Origin: Chryseomonas sp014190935
GTDB taxonomy: Bacteria; Pseudomonadota; Gammaproteobacteria; Pseudomonadales; Pseudomonadaceae
DNA: 64,000 nucleotides
Assembly: GCF_014190935.1 (NCBI RefSeq)
Contig: NZ_JACHVV010000001.1
Location: forward strand, 682,001-746,000
Reading direction: 5' to 3'
The notes beneath the pieces were generated by a model. The model searched no databases, was not told the origin of the DNA, and saw only the letters and a list, made by a program, of their open reading frames with translations. A program made the position numbers and the translations under genes. Positions 16,513 to 25,209 of this stretch are shown piece by piece. Position 1 is the first letter of the stretch; the number at the start of each line of letters is the position of its first letter.

Positions 16513-17301
16513 ATGCCACCTCGCTCCGCTTCCGAACTCTGGCAACTCCTACGCGCCCAGGCCGAAGCCGGGCGCCGCGACGCCCCGGCCCTGTCCGAAA
16601 GCCTGACGCGAATGCTGCTGCAGCCGGTGGATCTGGCCGCCGCCCTGGTCCGGCGTTGCGCCGAGGCTCTGGCGGAGGATCCAGCACAGGCCGAGGCCCT
16701 CGCCGAGCGCTTCGCCGCCCTGCATGCCGAGTGGCCGGCATTGACCACGGCGGCCTGCGCGGATCTGGAAGCGGTACTGGCGCGGGATCCGGCCTATGCC
16801 AGCCTGCTGGAGATCTTTCTGTTCTCCAAGGGCTTCCTGGCGCTGCAGACCCAGCGCCTGAGCCATGCCCTCTGGCGCAACAACGAGCGCCTGCTGTCTC
16901 TGCACCTGCAGGCGCGCTGCAATCGGCTGCTGGCCATCGACATCCACCCGGCGGCGCGACTGGGGCGCGGCATCATGCTCGACCACGGCACCGGTATCGT
17001 CATCGGCGAAACCGCGGTGGTGGAAGACGACGTCTCCATCCTGCAGCAGGTGACCTTGGGCGGTACCGGCAAGGAGCAGGGCGATCGGCATCCCAAGGTG
17101 CGTCGCGGGGTAATGATCGGCGCCGGGGTCAAGATCCTCGGCAATCTGGAGATCGGCGAAGGCGCCAAGATCGGCGCCAACAGCGTGGTTCTGCACCCCG
17201 TGGCGCCCCACACCACGGTGGTGGGCATTCCGGCGCGCCCGGTGGGGCGCCCGCGCGACGCTCACCCCGCCGAGAGCATGGATCAGTCCTTCGACGGCTG
17301 A
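16513..17301 (+). CDS. cysE: Serine O-acetyltransferase
   Basis: This 262-aa protein has the N-terminal helical SAT domain and a left-handed beta-helix of hexapeptide repeats. Family motifs include LDHGTGIVIGETAVV, ILQQVTLGGTGKEQGDRHP and VVGIPARPVG. It makes O-acetylserine from serine and acetyl-CoA, the first committed step of cysteine synthesis, and is normally feedback-inhibited by cysteine. It lies 15 bp after the GNAT gene on the same strand, so it may be co-transcribed with it. The last 19 bp overlap the tail of the convergent Nudix gene. Confidence 0.93.
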   Translation: MPPRSASELWQLLRAQAEAGRRDAPALSESLTRMLLQPVDLAAALVRRCAEALAEDPAQAEALAERFAALHAEWPALTTAACADLEAVLARDPAYASLLEIFLFSKGFLALQTQRLSHALWRNNERLLSLHLQARCNRLLAIDIHPAARLGRGIMLDHGTGIVIGETAVVEDDVSILQQVTLGGTGKEQGDRHPKVRRGVMIGAGVKILGNLEIGEGAKIGANSVVLHPVAPHTTVVGIPARPVGRPRDAHPAESMDQSFDG

Positions 17302-18023
17302 GCGAGAAAGACCTCGGCCTTGGGATAGCGCTCGCTGTTCAGCGCGCTCGCCTGCAGGCCTTCAGCCTGCGCCAGGCTGCGCACCAGCTCGCGATTGAAG
17401 GCGCTGTTGCCCGGATCCGCCAGGTAGTCGGGCAGCGCCAGCCAGCGGGCGTCTTCGATTTCCTCCGGATCCTGGATGGCGATGTCGGCACTCAGGGGAT
17501 CGAGACGGCAGACCACATAGAGATTGGACTTGCCGAAGCGGTAGGGGTGGGTGGTCACCAGTCCGACCACGCTGCGAAAAGCGCTGTGGATGCCGGTTTC
17601 CTCCCAGACCTCGCGCACCACCGCCGGTGCCAGGTCTTCACCCAGCTCGACATGGCCGCCCGGCAGCTTGTAGCCCTGGCTGCCGCGCTCGCGGATCGCC
17701 AGCAGTTCACCACGGGCGTTGAGCACCAGGCCGCCCACGCCCAGGCTGTGGGTCGGCACGAAGGGCGCGAAGGCCGTGGCCGTGCCACGCCAGACCAGGG
17801 TCAGCTCCTGCTCCAGGCAATTGTGAAAGACGAAGCCGGCGGCGGTGGCCACCCCGACCAGCTCGCCGAGCGCCAGCGGCAGGGTCAGCCAGATCAGGTT
17901 GCGTCCGTCGCCGCGGGCCTGGTCCAGCAGCTCCGCCAGCGCCGGGGCGAAGGCTTCGCGGGTCGTGGGCAGCGAGGCGGCGTCGATGATCAGGCCGTTG
18001 AAGGCGTCTTGGCGGTACTGCAC
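17283..18023 (-). CDS. Nudix hydrolase with N-terminal pre-Nudix domain
   Basis: This 246-aa protein carries a full Nudix box (GGHVELGEDLAPAVVREVWEE, Glu residues intact) around residues 140-162. The preceding region (FNGLIIDAASLP ... LIWLTLPL) resembles the pre-Nudix domain of NUDT6 and plant Nudix proteins. It hydrolyses a nucleoside-diphosphate-linked substrate that the sequence does not identify. The GTG at 18023 is chosen because it lies 5 bp after the channel gene stop and the protein N-terminus fits the family; the frame stays open further upstream through the channel gene, which is shadow. It is likely co-transcribed with the channel. Confidence 0.85.
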   Translation of the reverse strand: MQYRQDAFNGLIIDAASLPTTREAFAPALAELLDQARGDGRNLIWLTLPLALGELVGVATAAGFVFHNCLEQELTLVWRGTATAFAPFVPTHSLGVGGLVLNARGELLAIRERGSQGYKLPGGHVELGEDLAPAVVREVWEETGIHSAFRSVVGLVTTHPYRFGKSNLYVVCRLDPLSADIAIQDPEEIEDARWLALPDYLADPGNSAFNRELVRSLAQAEGLQASALNSERYPKAEVFLAQPSKD

Positions 18024-18028
18024 GGGGC

Positions 18029-20545
18029 TTACTCCGCAGGGCGTGGCTGGATGGGCGAGGAGGGCACGATACCGGCTTCGCTGGGCAGCAGCAGGCTGGC
18101 CCGCGGATTGGCGATCTCGATGCCACGCTCGCGGAAGCGTTCGAGGATGCGGCGGTTGAGTTCGCGCTGCACGCCCCAGCGGCCCTTGTCGAGGCATCTC
18201 ATCTGCCCGGCGATGGTCACCATGGAGCCATCGACGGCGTCCACGCCCCAGATCTCCAGGTCGGCGAGGATCAGCTCCTTGAAGGCGTCGTCGGCGCGCA
18301 TACCGGCGCCGATGTCCTTGAGTTCGGCGATGACACGCTCGATGTCTTCGCCGTAGCCGACGCTGATGCGCAGGGCGGCGTTGCCCAGTCCGCGGTTGAT
18401 GTTGTTGACCGCCGATACCGAGCTGAAGGGCACGATGTGCAGGGAGCCGTCGCCGGCGCGCAGGCGCACGGTGCGGATCGACAGGTATTCCACGGTGCCC
18501 GAGACCCCGGCCACGGTGACCCAGTCGCCCACCTGCATGGCGTTTTCCAGCAGCAGAAAGATACCGGTGATGAAGTCCTGCACCAGCTTCTGCGAGCCGA
18601 AGCCGAGGGCCACGCCGATGATGCTGGCGCTGGCCAGCAGCGGCGTGGTGTTGATGCCCAGCTCGCTCAGGGCGGTCAGGCCGACGATCAGCGCGACCAG
18701 GATGAACAGCCCGGTGCGCAGCATGGGCAGCAGGGTGCGCAGCCGCGCGGCGCGCACCGTGTCGCCGCTTTCGCTCCAGCGGCTGAGCCGGCGATTCACC
18801 GCGGCGTTGGCGCCTTCCCAGACCACCACGGCGATGATGGCGGCGATCAGGATGGTGAGGAAGGCGGACAGCAGGCTGCGGCCGATGCTGCCGTCGCCGA
18901 ACCAGTCCAGCACGCCCCAGCCCCAGGACTGGAACAGCGCCAGGGCGGTGATCAGGGTGACGATCACCCCCACCAGCCAGCGCGCCAGCGGATAGTAGCG
19001 CTGCAGGTGCAGCTCGCTGCCGCTGGCGCCTTCGCGCGCCGCCGGCTGGAACAGCCGCCCGAGCAGTCCGAGCAGGAACACCGCGGCCAGGCGCCCGAGG
19101 ATGACGATGCCGGCGGAGAGCGCGACGAAGTTCATCAGTCGCGGCAGGCCGTCCTCGATGTCCAGCGCCCACATGGTCCAGCCGCCCATGATGAACACCG
19201 TGGCGAACACCGCCCAGACCTGACCCAGCCAGGCCCTTAGCACGGCGAGGGCGCCACTGCCGTCCTGGCGCCCGGCGATGCGCGCGGCCACCGGCCGGCG
19301 CACGTGGAAGATCAGCCCCACCACCAGCAGGTGAGCCAGCAGCGAGACCAGCTTGACGATGGCTTCGCGGCCTTCTTCGTTGGCGCCGAGGATGTCCGCG
19401 GCCTGGGCCAGCGCCAGGCCGAAGGTGATCAGGGCGACGAAGGCATGCAGCCAGCGCAGCAGCGTGCAGGCGAGGGCTGCCTTGACCCTGAGCAGGCGGA
19501 TGCCGTGGGCGGCGGGATCGATCAGCAGGCGAATGACGATCAGTACCAGGCGGGTGGTCAGATAGGCGCCGACGAAGCCGCCGATCAGCTCGCGCAGCTT
19601 GGCGTCCGAGCCCACCAGGTAGTGGATGAGCAGCGCCGCCATGGCCCAGAAGGCCAGCAGCGGCAGCAGTTCCAGCAACAGCAGCCCGAGCGCGAAGGGC
19701 AGGTGGCGCAGGGTCGTCCAGTGCTCCTCGGCACCAGGCAGCGCGCGGCTGGACGGCGCGGGATCGGTAGCGCCGGATTCGGGCAGCGGCGCCGCGGGCG
19801 CGGCACTGTCGGACGGGGCGATGGGTACCTCCTCGAGCTGATCCACGCCATCGCGCTGGGTCTTGACCAGGGCCACCGCGGGTTCGCCGGGGCGGGTCGC
19901 GGCCGCTTCGGCCGCAGGGGGCGCGGCCTCGGGTGCGGGCTGCTTGGCCGTCGCCTGCTGGGCCGCGCGCCGGGCCCGGCTGTCAGCCTGATCGGCATGG
20001 CGTTGCAGCCGTTGCCGGGGGCTGTGGAGCGCCCGGCGCAGCAGCCATTCGCCAATCAGTCCGGCGGCGAAAAGGGTCGCCAGGGTCAGCAGGGCTTCCA
20101 GCAGGGCGCGGCGACCCGCCTCGGAGGTGAAGCTGGCGCGCGACCAGTCCGGCAGGGTACGCACCGCGCGCTGCACCTGGTTCAGCTCGCTGCCCAGGTT
20201 GTCGGCCCAGCGGCCGACGCGACTGAGCGTCTGGGCGATCAGGCCATTGGCTTCCAGGGGCACCAGCGTCTTTTCCTCGCCTGCCGCCGGGGTGGCGGCG
20301 GCCGGCGCAGCGGTGGTTGCCGTGCTCGCCGGCGCCGCCTTCGCTGCGGTCGTGCTGGCCGGCTGGCTGGCGATGGCCTGCAGGGTCAGGATCAGTTCCT
20401 GGCGCCGCTGCGGATCCTGCAGCAGGGCCGCGACCTGGCGCGCCTGCTGGGGATCGAGACCGGCCGGGGCCTGGGCAGGGGTTTCGGCGGCGCGCAGGGG
20501 CAGCGCCAGGCACAGCAGCAACAGGGCAAGCAGGAAGTTCGGCAT
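18029..20545 (-). CDS. Large MscS-family mechanosensitive channel (YbiO-like)
   Basis: This 838-aa inner-membrane protein begins with a signal peptide (LLALLLLCLALPLRAAE). A periplasmic helical segment and a Pro/Ala-rich loop follow, then multiple membrane segments and the MscS core (TPLLASASIIGVALGFGSQKLVQDFITGIFLLLENAMQVGDWV). The pore helix is Gly/Ala rich, and the beta domain follows (GVSGTVEYLSIRTVRLR). It releases solutes under hypo-osmotic stress. The N-terminal layout resembles E. coli YbiO more than the short MscS. The stop is 5 bp from the Nudix GTG. Confidence 0.9.
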   Translation of the reverse strand: MPNFLLALLLLCLALPLRAAETPAQAPAGLDPQQARQVAALLQDPQRRQELILTLQAIASQPASTTAAKAAPASTATTAAPAAATPAAGEEKTLVPLEANGLIAQTLSRVGRWADNLGSELNQVQRAVRTLPDWSRASFTSEAGRRALLEALLTLATLFAAGLIGEWLLRRALHSPRQRLQRHADQADSRARRAAQQATAKQPAPEAAPPAAEAAATRPGEPAVALVKTQRDGVDQLEEVPIAPSDSAAPAAPLPESGATDPAPSSRALPGAEEHWTTLRHLPFALGLLLLELLPLLAFWAMAALLIHYLVGSDAKLRELIGGFVGAYLTTRLVLIVIRLLIDPAAHGIRLLRVKAALACTLLRWLHAFVALITFGLALAQAADILGANEEGREAIVKLVSLLAHLLVVGLIFHVRRPVAARIAGRQDGSGALAVLRAWLGQVWAVFATVFIMGGWTMWALDIEDGLPRLMNFVALSAGIVILGRLAAVFLLGLLGRLFQPAAREGASGSELHLQRYYPLARWLVGVIVTLITALALFQSWGWGVLDWFGDGSIGRSLLSAFLTILIAAIIAVVVWEGANAAVNRRLSRWSESGDTVRAARLRTLLPMLRTGLFILVALIVGLTALSELGINTTPLLASASIIGVALGFGSQKLVQDFITGIFLLLENAMQVGDWVTVAGVSGTVEYLSIRTVRLRAGDGSLHIVPFSSVSAVNNINRGLGNAALRISVGYGEDIERVIAELKDIGAGMRADDAFKELILADLEIWGVDAVDGSMVTIAGQMRCLDKGRWGVQRELNRRILERFRERGIEIANPRASLLLPSEAGIVPSSPIQPRPAE

Positions 20546-20610
20546 GGGGCGACAGCGGTCCTGATGAAGGATCAGCCAGTTAGGACCCGTGATCCTCGCC
20601 TATGCTCCCT

Positions 20611-21654
20611 TCAGTTGGCCACTCCCTGCCGCTGGAGACGCCGCCAGTCACCGGGCGTCTGCTCGGTCCAGCGCTTGAAGGCGCGCTGGAAGGCGGCCGG
20701 GGAGGCGAAGCCGAGCAGGTAGGCGATCTCGCCAAAACTGGCTTCAGTGTCGCGGATATAGGCCAGCGCCAGGTCGCGGCGGGTCAGGTTGAGCAGGGTG
20801 CGGTACTGGGTGCCTTCTTCGGCCAGTTTGCGCCTCAGGGTCCAGGAGGGCAGGCGCAGCCGGCTGGCGATCTGCTCCAGGGTCGGCTCGCCATGCCGCA
20901 GCAGCGGCCCCATGACTTCCACCACTCGCTCGGTGAGGCCGCGGGTGCGCGTCAGGCGGCCGTGTTCGACGTCGCTCAGCGCCAGCAGCTGGCGCCAGGT
21001 GGCCGGGCAATGCTCGGGCCCGGGCAGGGTCAGGGTCGCGGCATCGAGCAGCAGGGCATTCTCGGCGGCGCCGAATTCCACCGGGCAACCGAAGGCCGCC
21101 TCGTAGGGCGCCACGTCCGCCGGTGCGGGATATTCGATGAGCACACGGCGCGGGTGCAGCGGGCGCCCGGCGACGGCGCTCAACAGCGCCAGCCAGGCGC
21201 TGAGCACCACGTCCACCACGAAGCGGTTGTAGCCGTTGTAGGGACTGATGCTATAGAAGTGCAGCCAGGCGTCGCGGCCCCGGGCCGCATAGCGCGACTG
21301 GCCCCGGTAGTTGCGGCCATAGAGCGGCTCCAGCCTGAGCAGCGTCTCGGCGGCGTGGCGCACGTCCGGCGCCTGGCCCACGGTGATGCCGGCAAGGCCG
21401 AGAAAGGCTGGTCGCATCGCCTGGCCCATGGCCAGGCCCAGCACCGGATCGCCGGTCAGCTCCAGGGCGGCGTGGCCCAGGCGCATGTAGTGGGGAATCG
21501 ACAGTCGTCCGCCGGGTTCGGCCAGCCTCGCCGGGGTCAGGCCGAAGCGCGCCAGCAGACCCGCGGCATCCGCGCCCTGCCGGGCGACGGCTGCCGCCAG
21601 CGCCAGCACGAAGCCGGTGGAGAGGTCGCCCAGGCGCAGCGCCGGCGCGCTCAT
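20611..21654 (-). CDS. AraC-family transcriptional regulator (OruR/ArgR-like sensor domain)
   Basis: This 347-aa protein has an N-terminal arabinose-binding-type domain (about 20-200) and a C-terminal double helix-turn-helix (about 240-340; ASFGEIAYLLGFASPAAFQRAFKRW). The ATG at 21654 overlaps the stop of the preceding nitrilase-fold gene (ATGA), and the protein then starts MSAPALRLGDL. It probably controls the divergent fadH or its own two-gene unit (inference from position). Confidence 0.88.
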   Translation of the reverse strand: MSAPALRLGDLSTGFVLALAAAVARQGADAAGLLARFGLTPARLAEPGGRLSIPHYMRLGHAALELTGDPVLGLAMGQAMRPAFLGLAGITVGQAPDVRHAAETLLRLEPLYGRNYRGQSRYAARGRDAWLHFYSISPYNGYNRFVVDVVLSAWLALLSAVAGRPLHPRRVLIEYPAPADVAPYEAAFGCPVEFGAAENALLLDAATLTLPGPEHCPATWRQLLALSDVEHGRLTRTRGLTERVVEVMGPLLRHGEPTLEQIASRLRLPSWTLRRKLAEEGTQYRTLLNLTRRDLALAYIRDTEASFGEIAYLLGFASPAAFQRAFKRWTEQTPGDWRRLQRQGVAN

Positions 21655-22673
21655 AGCCGCAGGTTGATCAGCTTGCTGCCGGCCTGGGCGGAATCGGTGG
21701 CCGCTGCCGCATCCGGGGTGAAGGCCTGGCTGCCGCCGCCGGCCTGCCATTCCCAGAGGCGGCCGCGCAACTGCACCTCCAGGGCGGCGCGGATACCGGC
21801 GGCGCGCAGGCGCTGCACATCGAAGGGCGCCGGTGCCGGAGTGGCGCGCGAGGCGAGGGCGGGGATCGCCAGCAATTCCACCTGGGGGTCGTCGAGCACC
21901 CTGGCGCGCCCGGTGTCGCTGCCCTGGATGACACCGAGACGGCCCAGCGGCGTCTCCAGCCGCAGCAGGGGCGGGCTGAGATCGTCGCCGCGTTCCCGTG
22001 TCGTCAGCGGTCGCACCAGCGGCTGTCCCAGGACCTTGCCGTCCGGTCCAAAGACCAGGGTGACATTGCGCAAAGGTCCCGTGCCCACCTGCAACTCGCC
22101 ATCGACCAGGGTCGGACCGGGCAGGACGATGGAGCCGGCCACCAGGGTGACGCCGTACTGGCGGGCGAGTCCGCCGAACAGCTGCTGATAGGCGCTGGCC
22201 ATGTCCCAGGCCTTCATGCGCAGGAGGCTGTCGGCCAGGCGCCGGTCACCCTCGGCCTGGAACCAGGCGCGGGCCACGCGCAGCGGATTGCCCAGCAGCA
22301 GCCACTGGATGGCTTCCTCACTGCGGGCGGCGGCATAGACCTCGGGCTTCTCGCCCATCAGCGCCAGGGGCGTGCCCAGGTGCTCGGGCAGCACCACGAT
22401 GGTCTGGGCGCCGATCAGGCCCAGGCGCCGCGCATTGGCCAGATAGGCATCGAGCTTGAGGCGCAGTCGCTCGGGATTGCCGTAGTCCAGGGCGATCAGT
22501 TCGGGCTCGATCCCCAGCAGGTTGCCGGTGGTCGCCGCCGCTGGCGTGGTGGTCAGGTCCACCGCCAGGCTGCTGCGCAGATCCGACAGGTAATGGAAGG
22601 CTGGCCGCTGGGCCACCCAGCCCGCCAGCACGGCGAACAGGGCGATCAGCACCAGGAACACGAGCTTGCGCAT
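21651..22673 (-). CDS. Membrane-anchored nitrilase-fold protein with degenerate active site
   Basis: This 340-aa protein starts with one membrane helix or signal anchor (MRKLVFLVLIALFAVLAGWV). The rest resembles the carbon-nitrogen hydrolase fold: a Glu in IVVLPEHLGTP, then a stretch starting GVTLVAGSIVLPGP, then VTLVFGPDGKVLGQPLVRP. Where active members have a Cys after the fourth beta strand (CYD-type motif), this protein reads RLGVIQGSDTGRA, so the nucleophile is absent. The usual catalytic Lys is also not obvious. It is translationally coupled to the AraC regulator and divergent from fadH. It may be a ligand-binding or scaffold protein rather than an enzyme (inference). Confidence 0.7.
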   Translation of the reverse strand: MRKLVFLVLIALFAVLAGWVAQRPAFHYLSDLRSSLAVDLTTTPAAATTGNLLGIEPELIALDYGNPERLRLKLDAYLANARRLGLIGAQTIVVLPEHLGTPLALMGEKPEVYAAARSEEAIQWLLLGNPLRVARAWFQAEGDRRLADSLLRMKAWDMASAYQQLFGGLARQYGVTLVAGSIVLPGPTLVDGELQVGTGPLRNVTLVFGPDGKVLGQPLVRPLTTRERGDDLSPPLLRLETPLGRLGVIQGSDTGRARVLDDPQVELLAIPALASRATPAPAPFDVQRLRAAGIRAALEVQLRGRLWEWQAGGGSQAFTPDAAAATDSAQAGSKLINLRL

Positions 22674-22869
22674 CGGCACTCCAGAGCGGTCCCGGCCTCC
22701 CGGGCCGGGCGAGATAAAGGTGCTCAGGGTAGGAGACCATGCCGCCACTGCCAAGGGATGGCTGTGCATTTGGGTAAAGAGGTTGTCATTTCCGGTGATT
22801 GAGACGGGGACGCGCTGCTCCTATGGTGACGCCAGGCTTTCCCAGAAAGGCCAACCACCGGAGACCGCC

Positions 22870-24924
22870 ATGATCGCGCTTGCCCCCCGTAATACCACCC
22901 CTATCGATAGTTATCCGCATCTGCTCGAACCCCTGCCCGTGGGGTCGATCACCTTGCGCAATCGCGTGGTGATGGGGTCCATGCACACGGGGCTGGAAGA
23001 GCGACCGGGCGGTTTCGCGCGGATGGCGGCCTTTTTCGCCGAACGGGCGCGGGGCGGGGTGGGGCTGATCGTCACCGGCGGCATCGCGCCGAACGAAGAG
23101 GGCGCCGTGGCCAAGGGCGCGGCCAAGCTGACCACGGCCGAGGAAGCCGAGCACCATCGGCCGGTAACGGACGCGGTGCACGCCGCCGGCGGCCGTATCT
23201 GCCTGCAGATCCTGCACGCCGGGCGCTATGCCTATAACCCCCAGCTGGTGGCACCCTCGGCGCTGCAGGCACCGATCAATCCCTTTACCCCGCGCGAACT
23301 GGACGAGGCCGAAGTGGACGGGCAGATCGCCGCCTTCGTCCGCTGTGCCACGCTGGCGCAGCAGGCCGGTTACGACGGCGTCGAGGTGATGGGTTCCGAA
23401 GGCTACTTCATCAATCAATTCATCGCCGCGCGGACCAACCACCGCACGGATCGCTGGGGCGGCGACTTCGCCCAGCGCTGCCGCTTGCCGCTGGCTATCG
23501 TCGCGGGCATTCGCGCCGCGACCGGGCCGGATTTCCTGATCATCTTCCGTCTCTCGCTGCTGGATCTGGTGGAACAGGGCAGCACCCCCGAGGAATGCCT
23601 GCAACTGGCGCTCTGGCTGGAAGACGCCGGGGTCAGCCTGATCAACACCGGCATCGGCTGGCATGAGGCGCGCATCCCCACCATCGCCACCCTGGTGCCA
23701 CGCGGCGCCTTCGCCGCCGTCACCGCCCAGCTCAAGGGTCGGGTGCGGGTGCCGCTGATCGCCACCAACCGCATCAACACCCCGGAGGTGGCCGAGGCCA
23801 TCCTCGCCGCCGGCCAGGCCGACCTGGTGTCCATGGCCCGGCCGCTGCTGGCCGATCCGGACTTCGTCGCCAAGGCCGCCGCCAGCCGCGCCGACGAGAT
23901 CAACACCTGCATCGCCTGCAACCAGGCCTGCCTGGACCATACCTTCGCCGGCAAGCTGACCAGCTGCCTGGTCAATCCGCGCGCCTGCCACGAGACCGAG
24001 TTGCAGATCCTGCCCGCCGCCGAGGCGCGCACCTTCGCCGTGGTCGGTGCCGGACCGGCCGGCCTGGCGGCCGCCTGCACCCTGGCCGAGCGCGGCCATA
24101 AGGTAGTGCTGTTCGAAGCCAGCGAGCGCATCGGTGGCCAGTTCAACGTCGCCAGGCGCATTCCCGGCAAAGAGGAATTCGGCGAGACCCTGAGGTATTT
24201 CCAGCGGCGTCTGGAGCGCCTGGCGGTGGATGTCCGCCTCAACCATCGCGTCAGCGCCGCTGAATTGCAGGCCGAGGGCTTCGCCGGGGTGATCCTGGCC
24301 ACCGGGGTGACGCCGCGGGTGCCGCCCATTCCCGGGGTCGACCATCCCAAGGTGCTGGGCTATCTGGACGTCCTGCTGGAGCGCAAGCCGGTCGGCCGGC
24401 GGGTGGCCCTGATCGGCGCCGGCGGCATCGGCTTCGACGTGGCGGATTTCCTGACCCATGGCCACCAGGAGGCGGAGCCCATCACCGCCTTCTACCGCGA
24501 GTGGGGCATAGACCCCAGCTTCAGCAGCCGTGGCGGCCTGGCCCCGGCTGCGCCGCCGGCGGTGCCGCGCGAGGTCTGGCTGCTGCAGCGCAAGCCGGGC
24601 AAACCCGGCAAGGGCCTGGGCAAGACCACCGGCTGGATCCACCGCGCGCGCCTGCAGCAGCGTGGCGTCAAGGCCCTTGGCGGGGTGGAATACCTGGGTA
24701 TCGACGACGCCGGTCTGCACCTGCGCCTGCCCGATGGCGGCGAGCAGGTGCTGGACGTCGACAACGTCGTGCTCTGCGCGGGCCAGGAGTCCCTGCGAGA
24801 GCTGGAAGACGAGTTGCTCGGCGCCGGCGTGGCGGTGCATCGGGTCGGCGGCGCGGATGTCGCCGCCGAGCTGGACGCCAAGCGCGCCATCGATCAGGCC
24901 ACTCGACTTGCCGCCCAGCTGTAA
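22870..24924 (+). CDS. fadH: 2,4-dienoyl-CoA reductase (NADPH), FMN/FAD/4Fe-4S flavoenzyme
   Basis: This 684-aa protein has an N-terminal old-yellow-enzyme barrel (SITLRNRVVMGSMHTGLE; EVMGSEGYFINQF), the 4Fe-4S cysteine cluster CIACNQACLDH, and a C-terminal FAD/NAD(P) half (VVGAGPAGLAAACTLAERGH; ALIGAGGIGFDVADFLT). It reduces 2,4-dienoyl-CoA during breakdown of unsaturated fatty acids. The ATG at 22870 follows a GGAGA-type signal. The frame remains open upstream to 22666, but that part lacks family similarity. The divergent AraC and nitrilase-fold pair is a likely local control unit. Confidence 0.94.
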   Translation: MIALAPRNTTPIDSYPHLLEPLPVGSITLRNRVVMGSMHTGLEERPGGFARMAAFFAERARGGVGLIVTGGIAPNEEGAVAKGAAKLTTAEEAEHHRPVTDAVHAAGGRICLQILHAGRYAYNPQLVAPSALQAPINPFTPRELDEAEVDGQIAAFVRCATLAQQAGYDGVEVMGSEGYFINQFIAARTNHRTDRWGGDFAQRCRLPLAIVAGIRAATGPDFLIIFRLSLLDLVEQGSTPEECLQLALWLEDAGVSLINTGIGWHEARIPTIATLVPRGAFAAVTAQLKGRVRVPLIATNRINTPEVAEAILAAGQADLVSMARPLLADPDFVAKAAASRADEINTCIACNQACLDHTFAGKLTSCLVNPRACHETELQILPAAEARTFAVVGAGPAGLAAACTLAERGHKVVLFEASERIGGQFNVARRIPGKEEFGETLRYFQRRLERLAVDVRLNHRVSAAELQAEGFAGVILATGVTPRVPPIPGVDHPKVLGYLDVLLERKPVGRRVALIGAGGIGFDVADFLTHGHQEAEPITAFYREWGIDPSFSSRGGLAPAAPPAVPREVWLLQRKPGKPGKGLGKTTGWIHRARLQQRGVKALGGVEYLGIDDAGLHLRLPDGGEQVLDVDNVVLCAGQESLRELEDELLGAGVAVHRVGGADVAAELDAKRAIDQATRLAAQL

Positions 24925-25209
24925 CTCTTCGTTGCAATCATGGATGATTTCTGTGATCCACTCCGCATAACATCGGTTCCGGACCGACCCTCGTCCCAAT
25001 GTCTGGCCTCTCTTCCATCCCGCCGACCAGGATTGGCTAAGCTGCCGTCCTGATGCGTCGGGTGGGGGCCCGGCGCGTCGAAGGAGTCGGGCGGAAACGC
25101 GGGTCACCGCGTCGCCGCCAGAGGTCGCGGGCGGACGCAGGTCCGGTCGCCAATTGGCGAGACGCCGGCCTCGGTATTCATGTGGGATCGACAGAGCACG
25201 CGGCGAGAG

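Noticed and set aside
17283..19172. Apparent fusion of the Nudix hydrolase to a long N-terminal part
   Set aside because: The upstream part is an Arg/Pro/Gly-rich shadow of the MscS-type channel gene. A GTG 5 bp after the channel stop explains the real start.
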